A stretch of 40,000 bases of DNA from an uncultured SAR116 cluster alpha proteobacterium (GCA_902618195.1 CACMZO010000011.1:1-40000); one strand, 5' to 3'; counted from the first letter of the stretch, positions 1 through 8,909 are shown. Translations and numbers: made by a program. Notes: generated from the letters alone by a model not told the origin.

Positions 1-1
1 T

Positions 2-430
2 CAAAAAATAGATGTAGAATTAAATAACAACATAATCTTAAATGACGAAAAGAACGTTGAAAAAAAATTATTTAATATTTTAGATTTAAACTCAAAATAC
101 GTTGTTAACTTCTGGGCTACATGGTGTATCCCATGTAAAAAAGAGTTGCCAGACTTAAAAAAAATGAAAATAGATAATAAAGATTTAAAAGTTATAATTA
201 TTTCAATAGATAAAAAACCAATTAAGGATCAATTAAATTTTTTAAAAATAAATAAAGTAAATGAATTAACTACTTATTTTGATCAAAACATGACCTTTTT
301 TAAAAGTTTAAAACTTAGAGGTATACCAACAACTCTATTAATCAAAGAACAAAAGATAATAGCAAAAAAAGAGGGTATCTTTAGTTATGATCAAAATTCA
401 TTAGAACAAATTAATAACTTATTCAATTAA
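2..430 (+). CDS. Thioredoxin-fold (TlpA/ResA-like) protein, 5' truncated
   Basis: The reading frame is open from the first bases of the window, so the true start lies upstream. The visible 142 residues contain the thioredoxin active site WATWCIPC (CxxC codons at 125-136), followed by a thioredoxin-like fold with the cis-proline loop in RGIPTTLL. This is the pattern of TlpA/ResA-type thiol-disulfide oxidoreductases, which act outside the cytoplasmic membrane, often in cytochrome c or oxidase assembly. The signal peptide or anchor would be upstream and cannot be seen, so location is inferred. Its 3' end overlaps the convergent etfA gene by 8 nt. The family assignment is firm. The specific partner protein is unknown. 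Confidence 0.85.
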   Translation, partial: QKIDVELNNNIILNDEKNVEKKLFNILDLNSKYVVNFWATWCIPCKKELPDLKKMKIDNKDLKVIIISIDKKPIKDQLNFLKINKVNELTTYFDQNMTFFKSLKLRGIPTTLLIKEQKIIAKKEGIFSYDQNSLEQINNLFN

Positions 431-1355
431 GTTTACTTTCCATCTCAGGGACTGCTTTAAATAAATCTTCAGCTAGGCCATAGTCAGAAATTGAAAAAAT
501 AGGGGCTTCTTCGTCTTTGTTAATTCCTATTATAACTTTACTATCTTTCATTCCTGCTAAGTGTTGTATTGCACCTGAGATACCTACGGCTATGTAAAGG
601 TTTGGAGCAACAATTTTTCCAGTTTGACCCACCTGCCAGTCATTTGGCACGTATCCAGCATCGACTGCAGCTCTACTTGCTCCCATGGCGGCACCAAGTT
701 TATCAGCCAATTTCTCTAATACCTGAAAGTTTTCTGCAGATCCTAACCCTCTTCCACCTGATACAACTATATCAGCTGAAGTTAATTCAGGCCTTTCACT
801 TTTAGTTAGTTCAGAATTTAAATATTTTGTTAGATTATTAGTTGTTAAACTTCCAATTTCTTTAACTTCACCAACATTTTCATCGCTGGTTTCAGCTTCT
901 TCAAATGCTGTGGATCTAATAGTTATAATATTTATTTTATTTTTACTCTTACAAGTTGCAATGGCGTTCCCAGCATAAATTGGCCTTTTAAATGTTTGCT
1001 TATCAACAATTTCAATTACATCTGGAATAATCATAGTATCAAGTAATCCTGCTAGTCTTGGTGCTACATTTTTTCCATTAGAAGTATTAGAAAATAAAAT
1101 ATTCGTGTAATCTTTAAAATTTTCAGCAATAAAATTTGCTGTATCTTCAGCTAATTGGTTTTTAAATGCATCGTTTTCATTAATAAAAATATTATTAATA
1201 TTTTTAATATGAATTAATTCATTACAAATATCTTTACAACTATCGCTTAAAACTAATAAATCTACATTTTCAAGTTCAATAGCAGCTTTTATAGTATTTA
1301 ATGTCGATTTTTCTAATTTGTTATTATTATGATCTACTACCACTAACGTTTTCAT
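423..1355 (-). CDS. etfA: Electron transfer flavoprotein alpha subunit
   Basis: Alpha subunit of the soluble ETF heterodimer, which carries electrons from acyl-CoA and other dehydrogenases to ETF:quinone oxidoreductase. The 310-residue length is normal. Residues 1-185 form the ETF alpha/beta-like domain. The FAD-binding C-terminal domain is very clear (SGGRGLGSAENF at 199-210, GASRAAVDAGYVP at 225-237, GQTGKIVAPNLYIAVGISGA at 243-262). I chose the ATG at 1355, because a GAGG Shine-Dalgarno lies 5 nt upstream; the in-frame GTG at 1361 would overlap that site. It lies 14 nt downstream of etfB and is co-transcribed with it. The stop overlaps the convergent thioredoxin-fold gene. Confidence 0.97.
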   Translation of the reverse strand: MKTLVVVDHNNNKLEKSTLNTIKAAIELENVDLLVLSDSCKDICNELIHIKNINNIFINENDAFKNQLAEDTANFIAENFKDYTNILFSNTSNGKNVAPRLAGLLDTMIIPDVIEIVDKQTFKRPIYAGNAIATCKSKNKINIITIRSTAFEEAETSDENVGEVKEIGSLTTNNLTKYLNSELTKSERPELTSADIVVSGGRGLGSAENFQVLEKLADKLGAAMGASRAAVDAGYVPNDWQVGQTGKIVAPNLYIAVGISGAIQHLAGMKDSKVIIGINKDEEAPIFSISDYGLAEDLFKAVPEMESKLN

Positions 1356-1369
1356 GTTCACCTCTTATC

Positions 1370-2119
1370 TTATATTACTTTAGCTTCATTTTTTAATTTT
1401 TCAATCATCTCATCAACTGATTTTACCATAATCCCAGCTTCTCTGGATTTTGGTTCTTCAACTTTTAAGATGTCTAACCTCGGTTCAATGTCGATATTTA
1501 AATCTTCAACTTTTATTTCATCAATTGGTTTTCTTTTTGCCTTCATGATGTTTGGCAAACTCGCATATCGTGGTTCATTCAACCTCAAATCAGTTGTTAC
1601 AATTGCTGGCAAATTAACTTCAATATTTTCTATGCCCCCATCAATTTCTCTTCCAACTTTTATTTTTTTATCTTGTATTTCTAATTTACTTGCAAAGGTT
1701 GCTTGACCCCACTTCAGCATTGCTGAAAGCATTTGTCCAGTGGCATTCATATCATCATCGATTGCTTGTTTGCCCATAATCACAAGATCAGGTTTGATTT
1801 TATTACATATAGACGTTAATATTTTAGCGACAGATAATGGTTCAAGTTTAGATGTACAATTTACAAAAATACCAGAATCAGCTCCCATTGCTAAAGCGTT
1901 CCTAATTGTTTCTTGTACTTCTGGTAAGCCTATGGATACTGCAATTATTTCACTAGCAACACCTTTTTCTTTTAATCGAAGAGCTTCCTCTACAGCTATT
2001 TCATCAAAAGGGTTCATAGACATTTTTACATTATCTAATTCGACGTCCGTTTCATCTTTTTTAACTCGAACTTTAACGTTATAGTCTACAACTCTTTTAA
2101 CTGGAACTAGTATCTTCAT
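1370..2119 (-). CDS. etfB: Electron transfer flavoprotein beta subunit
   Basis: Beta subunit of ETF, carrying the AMP site and partnering EtfA. At 249 residues it is the usual length, starting [17 protein letters not shown]. The ETF-beta signature region is visible as [21 protein letters not shown] (about residues 176-197), and the segment [11 protein letters not shown] is also typical. The ATG is preceded by AGGAGATGATTT, a good ribosome binding site. It is the gene after pduO (19-nt gap) and before etfA (14-nt gap). The order etfB-etfA is standard. The electron donors (acyl-CoA, sarcosine or dimethylglycine dehydrogenases) are not encoded in this window. Confidence 0.97.
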   Translation of the reverse strand: MKILVPVKRVVDYNVKVRVKKDETDVELDNVKMSMNPFDEIAVEEALRLKEKGVASEIIAVSIGLPEVQETIRNALAMGADSGIFVNCTSKLEPLSVAKILTSICNKIKPDLVIMGKQAIDDDMNATGQMLSAMLKWGQATFASKLEIQDKKIKVGREIDGGIENIEVNLPAIVTTDLRLNEPRYASLPNIMKAKRKPIDEIKVEDLNIDIEPRLDILKVEEPKSREAGIMVKSVDEMIEKLKNEAKVI

Positions 2120-2138
2120 AAATCATCTCCTATTTTAC

Positions 2139-2717
2139 TCATTGATTTTCTCCAGGAACCCACAATATGTCAGATTTTCCATTGTCATTTGTTACTCTCG
2201 AAACTACAAACAAAAAGTCTGATAGTCTATTAATATAGATTAAAGATTGTTTATTAATCTTATTTTTTTCAGAAAGTTTTGACATTGATCTCTCAGCTCT
2301 TCTTGCTACCGTTCTTGCAATATGAAGCCAGCACGACATTTCAGATCCACCAGGTAAAACAAATGAATTTAATGGTTCTAATTTACTATTAAATTTGTCA
2401 ATTAAATTTTCTAAATTTAAAACTTGAGAACTTTTAATTCTTAATGGTTCATATTTTGGTCTTTCTTCAATTGGTGTAGATAAGTCAGCACCTAAATCAA
2501 AGAGGTCATTTTGTATTTTTTTAAGTATCTTAACCAAAGAGTTATATTTTTTATCTTTGTTAATACAATTTATTGAAAGGCCAATAAAAGAATTTAACTC
2601 GTCAACATCACCATATGCTGAGGGTCTTAAATCATATTTTTTAACACGACTTCCATCTGATAGTCCAGTTGTTCCATCATCGCCAGTCTTAGTATAAATT
2701 TTATTGAGTTTAACCAT
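2139..2717 (-). CDS. pduO: PduO-type cob(I)alamin adenosyltransferase
   Basis: Transfers the 5'-deoxyadenosyl group of ATP to cob(I)alamin, giving adenosylcobalamin. The 192-residue protein shows the family's N-terminal ATP-binding segment YTKTGDDGTTGLSDGSR (residues 8-24), the helix with YGDVDELNSFIG, and the conserved VLPGG...ARTVARRAERS and YINRLSDFLFVVSR motifs. This is the human MMAB/PduO family, not the unrelated CobA/BtuR type. The start ATG overlaps the stop of the upstream HIG1 gene by 8 nt (ATGGTTAA), implying translational coupling. Its presence implies that the organism uses adenosylcobalamin, probably from imported corrinoids. No AdoCbl-dependent enzyme is in the window. Confidence 0.93.
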   Translation of the reverse strand: MVKLNKIYTKTGDDGTTGLSDGSRVKKYDLRPSAYGDVDELNSFIGLSINCINKDKKYNSLVKILKKIQNDLFDLGADLSTPIEERPKYEPLRIKSSQVLNLENLIDKFNSKLEPLNSFVLPGGSEMSCWLHIARTVARRAERSMSKLSEKNKINKQSLIYINRLSDFLFVVSRVTNDNGKSDILWVPGENQ

Positions 2718-2919
2718 TATAATATCTCTTCATATATAAAATAAATACAAAAACGATTATTGCAATTGCTTGGAAAATAATTCTATATCTCATGATTAAA
2801 TTACTTTTAGATTTATTATACTCACCACCTCTACCCATTGTAATAACTCCCCACATTAAAATTCCAAAAACTATTAGAACACAAATTACTAATATTGAAT
2901 TTGCAAGTAAATCATTCAT
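2710..2919 (-). CDS. Small twin-transmembrane HIG1-domain protein
   Basis: A 69-residue protein with two hydrophobic helices (about 6-27 and 45-64) separated by a short polar loop containing the family hallmark MGRGGEYNKSKSNLIMRYRIIFQ. This matches the HIG1 (hypoxia-induced protein, PF04588) family. Mitochondrial members associate with respiratory supercomplexes and cytochrome oxidase; the bacterial role is unsettled. I chose the ATG at 2919 rather than the TTG one codon earlier. It overlaps the folD stop by 8 nt (ATGAATGA), and its own stop overlaps the pduO start by 8 nt, so it sits in a coupled chain folD-HIG1-pduO. Confidence 0.85.
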   Translation of the reverse strand: MNDLLANSILVICVLIVFGILMWGVITMGRGGEYNKSKSNLIMRYRIIFQAIAIIVFVFILYMKRYYNG

Positions 2920-3817
2920 CAAAAATAATCTCTTTAAATTCGTGATTATTTCTTAAAAAACTTGCTTTAACTGTGTTATACATTAAGCATGCAATTGTCA
3001 TAGGACCTACCCCACCAGGTACAGGTGTAATTAAGTTCACCTTATTAATAACATCATTAAAATTTACATCACCTAAAATTTTAATTTTATCATTTATTTT
3101 TTTTCTATTGATACCAACATCTATTATTGTTGCTTCATCTTTTACATAGTTATTATCAATAAATTCCGCAATTCCGATTGCTACAATTAAAATATCAGCT
3201 TTTAATGTAAATTCAGATAAGTTTCTTGATTTAGAGTGTGTAATTGCAGTTGTGCAATTTTCTTTAAGTAGCAATGATTGCATAGGTTTTCCAACAATAT
3301 TTGATCTCCCTACTATTGTAGCATTTAATCCATTAAGTGAACCTAATTCTTTTTTTAACATATAAATACACCCAAGAGGTGTACATGGGATCATTCCGTT
3401 ATTATTACCTAGAAATAAGTTGCCTAAATTTATTGGATGAAATCCATCCACATCTTTTTTTGGATCAATTGATAAGATAACATTATCTTCAGATATGTGC
3501 ATTGGTAGTGGGAGTTGAACAAGAATTCCATCAATATCATTTTGTTTATTTAAATCCTTGATTTTATTTAATAATTCTTTTTCAGATATCGATGAGGGAT
3601 ATGAAATTTTCTTTGATATTATTCCAATATTTTCTGCAATTTTAATTTTATTTTTGACATATATTTCACTTGCTGAATTTTTTCCAATTAAAATAACAAC
3701 AATGGAAGGTTTACGTTTATTAAGACTCTCAGATTTTAAAACTAATTCTTTAATTTTATCTGTAAGATTTTTAGAATGTTTTATTCCATTTATAATTTTT
3801 GCATCATTATTTATCAA
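2912..3817 (-). CDS. folD: Bifunctional methylenetetrahydrofolate dehydrogenase/cyclohydrolase
   Basis: Interconverts 5,10-methylene-, methenyl- and 10-formyl-tetrahydrofolate in the cytoplasm. The protein is 301 residues. It shows the catalytic segment with SASEIYVKNKIK (the YxxxK motif, residues about 49-60), the signature DGILVQLPLP, the NAD(P) loop TIVGRSNIVGKPM, and the C-terminal TPVPGGVGPMTIA. The start is a TTG, supported by AAGGA 8 nt upstream and the lack of any ATG near the expected N-terminus. The Shine-Dalgarno overlaps the yggT stop, and only 11 nt separate the two genes. The rare start codon may keep expression modest. Confidence 0.96.
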   Translation of the reverse strand: MINNDAKIINGIKHSKNLTDKIKELVLKSESLNKRKPSIVVILIGKNSASEIYVKNKIKIAENIGIISKKISYPSSISEKELLNKIKDLNKQNDIDGILVQLPLPMHISEDNVILSIDPKKDVDGFHPINLGNLFLGNNNGMIPCTPLGCIYMLKKELGSLNGLNATIVGRSNIVGKPMQSLLLKENCTTAITHSKSRNLSEFTLKADILIVAIGIAEFIDNNYVKDEATIIDVGINRKKINDKIKILGDVNFNDVINKVNLITPVPGGVGPMTIACLMYNTVKASFLRNNHEFKEIIFDE

Positions 3818-3828
3818 TTGTCTTATCC

Positions 3829-4113
3829 TTACAAACTTAATCTGTAATCAATTAATAAATTTCTGATGAATGATAAAAGCAATATCACTATTACAGGTGA
3901 AAAATCCATTCCACCAATAAATGGAATATATTTTCTAATTTTAATTAACAAAGGTTCGTGAATTGCAATTAATCCTCTTAATATTAAATCAATAATTCTA
4001 TTGTACCTATTTACTATTTCAAATTGAACCAGGAGGGTTATTATCACATACGCTATCAGAGTATATAAATATATGGATATAATTTGATCTATTAATATAA
4101 ATAAAGCGTTCAT
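3829..4113 (-). CDS. YggT family membrane protein
   Basis: A 94-residue protein with two membrane helices (about 5-30 and 70-90) and the YggT family core EPLLIKIRKYIPFIGGMDFSPVIVILLL. YggT/Ycf19 proteins are small inner-membrane proteins of uncertain role; relatives are linked to cell division, osmotic stress or photosystem assembly. It is the first gene of the minus-strand run yggT-folD-HIG1-pduO-etfBA. I see no strong ribosome binding site before the ATG. The promoter must lie in the 63-nt divergent spacer shared with the ynjB-like gene, but no clear consensus stands out there. Confidence 0.85.
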   Translation of the reverse strand: MNALFILIDQIISIYLYTLIAYVIITLLVQFEIVNRYNRIIDLILRGLIAIHEPLLIKIRKYIPFIGGMDFSPVIVILLLSFIRNLLIDYRLSL

Positions 4114-4176
4114 TGTTTGATATAATTTGTTACAATATTGATATAAGTTTTAAAATAAAATTTTAAACGGGTGAAT

Positions 4177-5397
4177 ATGAAATCTATATTTTTATTTATT
4201 TTATTTATATTAAGTTCAATAGGTTCTTCAATTAGTGAAACTGAAAGTAAAAACAATTGGGATCAAATAGTTAAAAGCTCCCAAAATAAAACTGTAAAAC
4301 TTCATGCATGGGGAGGTTCAAAAAATATAAATAATTATATCAATTGGGTTAAAGTAAAAGTTTATGAAAAATATGGAATTAAATTAAAACATATAAAAAT
4401 TAAAGACACATCGGATGCAGTAAAAAAAGTTTTATTCGAGAAAATTGCAAAAAAAAATAAAAATGGTTCGGTCGATATTATTTGGATAAATGGAGAAAAC
4501 TTTTTAACTATGAAAAAAAATAATTTGTTGTTAAATAAGAATTGGATATTGCAATTACCTAATTCGAAATTTATCGATTTCTCTAAATCATCACCCTATT
4601 TCTATGACTTTGGTATTTTTAATGAAGGAAAGGAAATGCCTTGGGGATTATCTCAACTTATTTTTTATTATGATGGTGATCAATTAAAAATTGTTCCAAA
4701 AAGCGCATCTCAATTAAAAAATTTTATAAAAAAGAATCCTGGCAGATTTACTTTTCCTCAACCACCAGATTTTATAGGAACAAGTTTTTTGAAACAAATT
4801 TTGATAGAAGTGTCTAAAGATAAAGAACTCTTTTATAATAAGTATAATACTAACAATGATAGACATAAATCGTCATTGAATGAATTGTGGAATTGGTTTG
4901 ACGAAGTCACACCTTTTTTATGGAAAAGTGGCAAAACATACCCTAATAATTATTTATCACTTGGCCAACTATTTTCTGATAATGAATTAGACATAGGTTT
5001 AACATTTAATATTGCATATCCAAAAATGGAAATTTCAAAAGGAAATTTTAAATCTTCAGTTAAAAGTTTTGTACCAAATATCGGTTCATTAGCAAATACT
5101 CATTATCTCACCATTCCTTATAATGCCAAAAATAAAAATGCTTCAAAGGTTGTAATAAATTATATGATTTCACCTGAAGCGCAATTAGAAAAGCAAAATT
5201 CAGAAATATGGGGAGATCCTTCAGTTTTATCTTTCGAGAAATTAAACAAAAAACTAAAAAAAGACTTTGAAAATCTTTTGAGTAAATCAACTGATTTAAG
5301 TTTTCAACAATTGGAGAAAAAAATTCCTGAACCCCACCCCAGTTGGGTCAAAGTTATTGAAGAGGGTTGGATTGCAAGATATGGTTCAATTAATTGA
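4177..5397 (+). CDS. ynjB: ABC transporter substrate-binding protein, YnjB type
   Basis: A 406-residue exported solute-binding protein. Residues 1-21 form a signal peptide (MKSIFLFILFILSSIGSSIS). The mature protein begins with a typical extracellular-binding fold and carries the YnjB hallmark IIWINGENFLTMKKNNLL (about 101-118), with LHAWGGSKNINNYINW near the N-terminus. I chose the ATG at 4177 over the GTG at 4171, because the GGGTG of the latter serves as a weak ribosome binding site. YnjB belongs to the thiamine/iron/polyamine binding-protein superfamily and its ligand is not established. The permease gene overlaps its 3' end. No ATPase gene follows. Confidence 0.87.
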   Translation: MKSIFLFILFILSSIGSSISETESKNNWDQIVKSSQNKTVKLHAWGGSKNINNYINWVKVKVYEKYGIKLKHIKIKDTSDAVKKVLFEKIAKKNKNGSVDIIWINGENFLTMKKNNLLLNKNWILQLPNSKFIDFSKSSPYFYDFGIFNEGKEMPWGLSQLIFYYDGDQLKIVPKSASQLKNFIKKNPGRFTFPQPPDFIGTSFLKQILIEVSKDKELFYNKYNTNNDRHKSSLNELWNWFDEVTPFLWKSGKTYPNNYLSLGQLFSDNELDIGLTFNIAYPKMEISKGNFKSSVKSFVPNIGSLANTHYLTIPYNAKNKNASKVVINYMISPEAQLEKQNSEIWGDPSVLSFEKLNKKLKKDFENLLSKSTDLSFQQLEKKIPEPHPSWVKVIEEGWIARYGSIN

Positions 5398-7066
5398 AAA
5401 AAAAAAATTATTATTATTTTTATGTTTTCTTTTAATATTAGGTATTATATCTTTCCCAGTAATTTTTGGTACACTAGGTACTATACTTCCATCAATGGGA
5501 TATTTTTTGGATGTTTCAGATAATTTTACTCTTAAATATATACTTTTAGCATTTAAGCTTCCTGGGATAGAAAAATCAATTTATTTGACTATTATAGTGG
5601 GTATTTTATCAACTTTAATTTCTTTAATATTATCACAAGCTATATTAGCAAAATTATATTTTTCAAATTTTTTTACTAAGTTAAATAAACTTTTATTCCC
5701 GTTAATTGCTTTTCCCCACATAACCATGGCAGTTGGAATTTCTTTTCTATTTTCATCAAGTGGTTTTTTTATTCGAATATTATCATTATTTTTTAATTTT
5801 GATAGACCTCCAAATATAGATTTGTTCCCAGACAATTTTGGTCTTTTTTTAATATTTGGTTTGATACTTAAAGAGACTCCTTTTTTTTTGTTAATATCAA
5901 TTGGATTTTTAAATAATTTAAGGAGTAAAGAGCATTTTTTTTTAGCAAAATCAAAAAAATTTTCTGATTTTACAAGCTGGATTTTTTTTATTTTCCCTTT
6001 AATTTATAAAAAATTAAAAATTACTATATTTGTTGTATTAATATTTTCGGCCACTGTAATAGATATGTCGTTGATACTCGCTCCAACAACTCCATCAACT
6101 ATATCAATACGAATTTTACAACTTTTTCAACAACCAGAATTAGCAAGTTTTTCAATTGCATCTTGTTTGTCGATTATACAATTATTGATAATTATTTTAA
6201 TAATATTAACTTGGATAAGTTTCGAAAAATTGATTTGTAAACAACAATATTTAGTTTTTTATAGGTACGTTTTAGATAGAAGAAACAATTTTTTTGAAAA
6301 TATTTTATATTTTGTTTCAATAACTTGTTTTCTTATTTTTATTATTAATATTTTTTTATCAATTATCTGGTCTTTATCAGTTGATTGGAATTTCCCTGAT
6401 TTATTTCCAAAAAAATTAACTTTAGATAATTATTTTGTTTTTTTTAAATTTAATTTTGATAGTTTTCTTAATTCATTAATTTTAGCTGCTTTAGGATCAT
6501 TTATTAGTTTAATAATAATAATTACATGGTCAGAGCTTTTGGAAGTGCTAAAATTAAAGAATAATTTTTTAAATTTTATATTTTACATTCCATTATTAAT
6601 ACCTGAATTAACAATTTTGTTAGGCTTTAATTTTTTTCTTTTAACTAATAATTTTGATAACAAGTTTCTTAACGTATTATGGATTAAAATTATATATATA
6701 ATCCCCTATACATATTTAATATTTTCAAGTTCTTATAAAAATATTAACAAAAAATATTTAAACATAGCTAAGTCATTAAATAAGAGCTATTTAACAATTT
6801 TATTTAAAATTAAATTGAATTTAATATTAAATATAATTTTTCTTAGCTTTGCGATAGGGTTTATCATATCTATAAGTTTATATGCACCAATCTATTTTGT
6901 AGGTAATGGTGAAATAACAACATTATCATTAGAAATTGTCAACTTACAAACAAGTGGAGATCGAAAAGATTTAGCTGTTGCTGCTACATTGCAAATGGTT
7001 ATGCCTCTATTAATTTTATTAATTTTTCACTTTAAATCAAAGATATTCATCAAGTGGTCAGTTTAA
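5381..7066 (+). CDS. ynjC: ABC transporter permease, fused two-domain YnjC type
   Basis: A 561-residue, very hydrophobic inner-membrane permease made of two fused permease halves, as in YnjC, ThiP and FbpB, with roughly twelve membrane segments. Each half keeps an ATPase-docking (EAA-like) loop: FLAKSKKFSDFTSWIFF near residue 188, and LNIAKSLNKSYLTILFKIKL near residue 465. These retained loops imply a partner ATPase, yet none is adjacent; the next gene is aspS. I chose the ATG at 5381, which overlaps the ynjB stop by 17 nt; an in-frame TTG at 5357 is less likely. Runs of nine T occur near 5881 and 5935, but the frame reads through intact. Confidence 0.85.
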   Translation: MVQLIEKKKLLLFLCFLLILGIISFPVIFGTLGTILPSMGYFLDVSDNFTLKYILLAFKLPGIEKSIYLTIIVGILSTLISLILSQAILAKLYFSNFFTKLNKLLFPLIAFPHITMAVGISFLFSSSGFFIRILSLFFNFDRPPNIDLFPDNFGLFLIFGLILKETPFFLLISIGFLNNLRSKEHFFLAKSKKFSDFTSWIFFIFPLIYKKLKITIFVVLIFSATVIDMSLILAPTTPSTISIRILQLFQQPELASFSIASCLSIIQLLIIILIILTWISFEKLICKQQYLVFYRYVLDRRNNFFENILYFVSITCFLIFIINIFLSIIWSLSVDWNFPDLFPKKLTLDNYFVFFKFNFDSFLNSLILAALGSFISLIIIITWSELLEVLKLKNNFLNFIFYIPLLIPELTILLGFNFFLLTNNFDNKFLNVLWIKIIYIIPYTYLIFSSSYKNINKKYLNIAKSLNKSYLTILFKIKLNLILNIIFLSFAIGFIISISLYAPIYFVGNGEITTLSLEIVNLQTSGDRKDLAVAATLQMVMPLLILLIFHFKSKIFIKWSV

Positions 7067-7081
7067 TATAATTTTAAAATC

Positions 7082-7112
7082 TTGTAGTAATTTTATAGTT
7101 TGATGTTATAAA
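7082..7112 (+). promoter_or_regulatory. Possible sigma70-type promoter for aspS
   Basis: TTGTAG at 7082-7087 and TTATAA at 7106-7111 are separated by 18 nt, about 22 nt before the aspS start codon. The -35 box matches TTGACA imperfectly, and AT richness makes chance matches likely, so this is tentative. Confidence 0.3.
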
Positions 7113-7133
7113 AATTGCTGAGGGGTAATCTTG

Positions 7134-8909
7134 ATGAATAAAGCTCACACTTATAGAACACATAAATGTAACGAAATTAATAAATCTTTAGTAGGTGAAA
7201 CAGTAACGTTATCAGGTTGGGTTCATAGAAAAAGAGATCATGGACAATTGATATTTGTGGATTTAAGAGACCATTACGGCATATCTCAGATAGTTTCTAA
7301 CACACAAAAAGATACTTTTAATACTCTAGAAAAAATTTCTTTGGAATCTGTCATTTCTGTACATGGAAAAGTGGTCGAAAGATCAACTGAAACTATAAAT
7401 CATAATATTCCTACTGGTGAGGTGGAACTTCAAGTTGATAAAATTATTATTTTATCTAATGCAGAAAGTTTACCTTTGCAGGTTAATTCGGATGACGATT
7501 ATGGAGAAGAAATAAGGTTAAGATATAGATATTTAGATTTGAGAAGAAACAGGCCTCATCAAAATATAATTCTAAGATCTCAAATTATTCAAGAGATAAG
7601 ATTGAAAATGTTAGAACAGGATTTTATTGAATTTCAAACACCAATTTTAACTGCATCTAGTCCTGAAGGTGCTAGAGATTTTTTAGTTCCCTCAAGAATT
7701 CACAAAGGTAAATTTTATGCTCTTCCTCAAGCACCTCAGCAATTTAAGCAACTGGTTATGGTTTCAGGATTTGATAAATATTTTCAAATTGCTCCTTGTT
7801 TCAGGGATGAGGATAGCAGAGCTGATAGATCTCCAGGTGAGTTTTATCAATTGGATGTAGAAATGTCATTTGTAGAGCAAGAAGATGTTTTTGATGCTGT
7901 TCAACCAGTCATTTATAATGTTTTTAAAAAATTTACAAAAAAAGAAGTAGTTAAAGATTTTGAAAAAATTACTTTTAAAGATGCCATGTTAAAATATGGA
8001 ACTGACAAACCTGACATTCGATACGATGTATTTATTCAGGATGTCACTGATGTTTTCAAAAATTCTAATTTTAAAATTTTTGCAAGTAATATTGAAAAAG
8101 GGTCAGTAGTAAGAGGTGTGCCAGGTGTAGATTGTGGTAGCCGAGCTTTTGCAGATAAAATGAATAGTTGGGCTCAATCACAAGGAGCTCCAGGTATGGG
8201 TTACATAATTTTCTCTGATAATGAAGCAAAAGGTCCAATAGCAAATGCACTTGGTTTTGAAAAATCTCAAATATTAAAAGAAAAATTTAATTTGAATGAT
8301 GGAGATGCTTTATTTTTCTCATGTGCAATAGAAAAAGAATCTGCAGATTTAGCAGGTAAGGCGAGAATAAAAATAGCTACTGAAAAAAATATGATTGATG
8401 AAAATCAATTTAAGTTTTGTTGGATTGTTGATTATCCAATGTTTGAAAAAAATGAAATTACTGGTGAGATAGATTTTTCTCATAATCCCTTTTCAATGCC
8501 TCAAGGTGGGATGAAGTCACTTATTGAAGAAAACCCATTAGATATTTTAGCATATCAGTATGATCTAGTTTGTAATGGCGTTGAATTATCTTCAGGTGCT
8601 ATAAGGAATCATGTCCCAGATATTATGTATAAAGCATTTGAAATTGCTGGTCATAATCAAGATGTTGTTGACAATAAATTTCCTGGTATGATTAATGCTT
8701 TTAAATTTGGTGCTCCTCCTCATGGAGGTATCGCACCTGGTATAGACAGAATAGTAATGCTTTTAGCTGATGAACCTAATCTGAGAGAGATTGTACTATT
8801 TCCTATGACCGGAAAAGCAGAAGACTTAATGATGGGAGCACCTTCTGACGTTAATGAAATTCAACTGAAAGAATTAGGTGTTAATATTAATAAAAAGATT
8901 AAGTCTTGA
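7134..8909 (+). CDS. aspS: Aspartyl-tRNA synthetase, bacterial type, probably non-discriminating
   Basis: A 591-residue class II synthetase with an N-terminal OB-fold anticodon domain, a catalytic core with motif 2 FRDEDSRADRSPGEFYQLDVE, an inserted GAD domain (about residues 290-420), and motif 3 GIAPGIDRIVMLLADEPNLRE. In the anticodon domain, WVHRKRDHGQ has His36 where E. coli has Leu30. This His (His31 in the Pseudomonas enzyme) is associated with non-discriminating AspRS, which also makes Asp-tRNA-Asn for GatCAB. That functional reading is inference. The ATG at 7134 was chosen: GAGGGG lies 8 nt upstream, and the TTG at 7131 precedes it by one codon. Its end overlaps the convergent heme A synthase gene by 11 nt. 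Confidence 0.96.
   Translation: MNKAHTYRTHKCNEINKSLVGETVTLSGWVHRKRDHGQLIFVDLRDHYGISQIVSNTQKDTFNTLEKISLESVISVHGKVVERSTETINHNIPTGEVELQVDKIIILSNAESLPLQVNSDDDYGEEIRLRYRYLDLRRNRPHQNIILRSQIIQEIRLKMLEQDFIEFQTPILTASSPEGARDFLVPSRIHKGKFYALPQAPQQFKQLVMVSGFDKYFQIAPCFRDEDSRADRSPGEFYQLDVEMSFVEQEDVFDAVQPVIYNVFKKFTKKEVVKDFEKITFKDAMLKYGTDKPDIRYDVFIQDVTDVFKNSNFKIFASNIEKGSVVRGVPGVDCGSRAFADKMNSWAQSQGAPGMGYIIFSDNEAKGPIANALGFEKSQILKEKFNLNDGDALFFSCAIEKESADLAGKARIKIATEKNMIDENQFKFCWIVDYPMFEKNEITGEIDFSHNPFSMPQGGMKSLIEENPLDILAYQYDLVCNGVELSSGAIRNHVPDIMYKAFEIAGHNQDVVDNKFPGMINAFKFGAPPHGGIAPGIDRIVMLLADEPNLREIVLFPMTGKAEDLMMGAPSDVNEIQLKELGVNINKKIKS

Noticed and set aside
569-805. Open frame of 78 codons opposite etfA
   Set aside because: It lies wholly inside the well-supported etfA gene on the other strand and has no recognisable protein features.
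1740-2084. Open frame of 114 codons opposite etfB
   Set aside because: Antisense shadow of a conserved gene; composition follows the etfB codon pattern in reverse.
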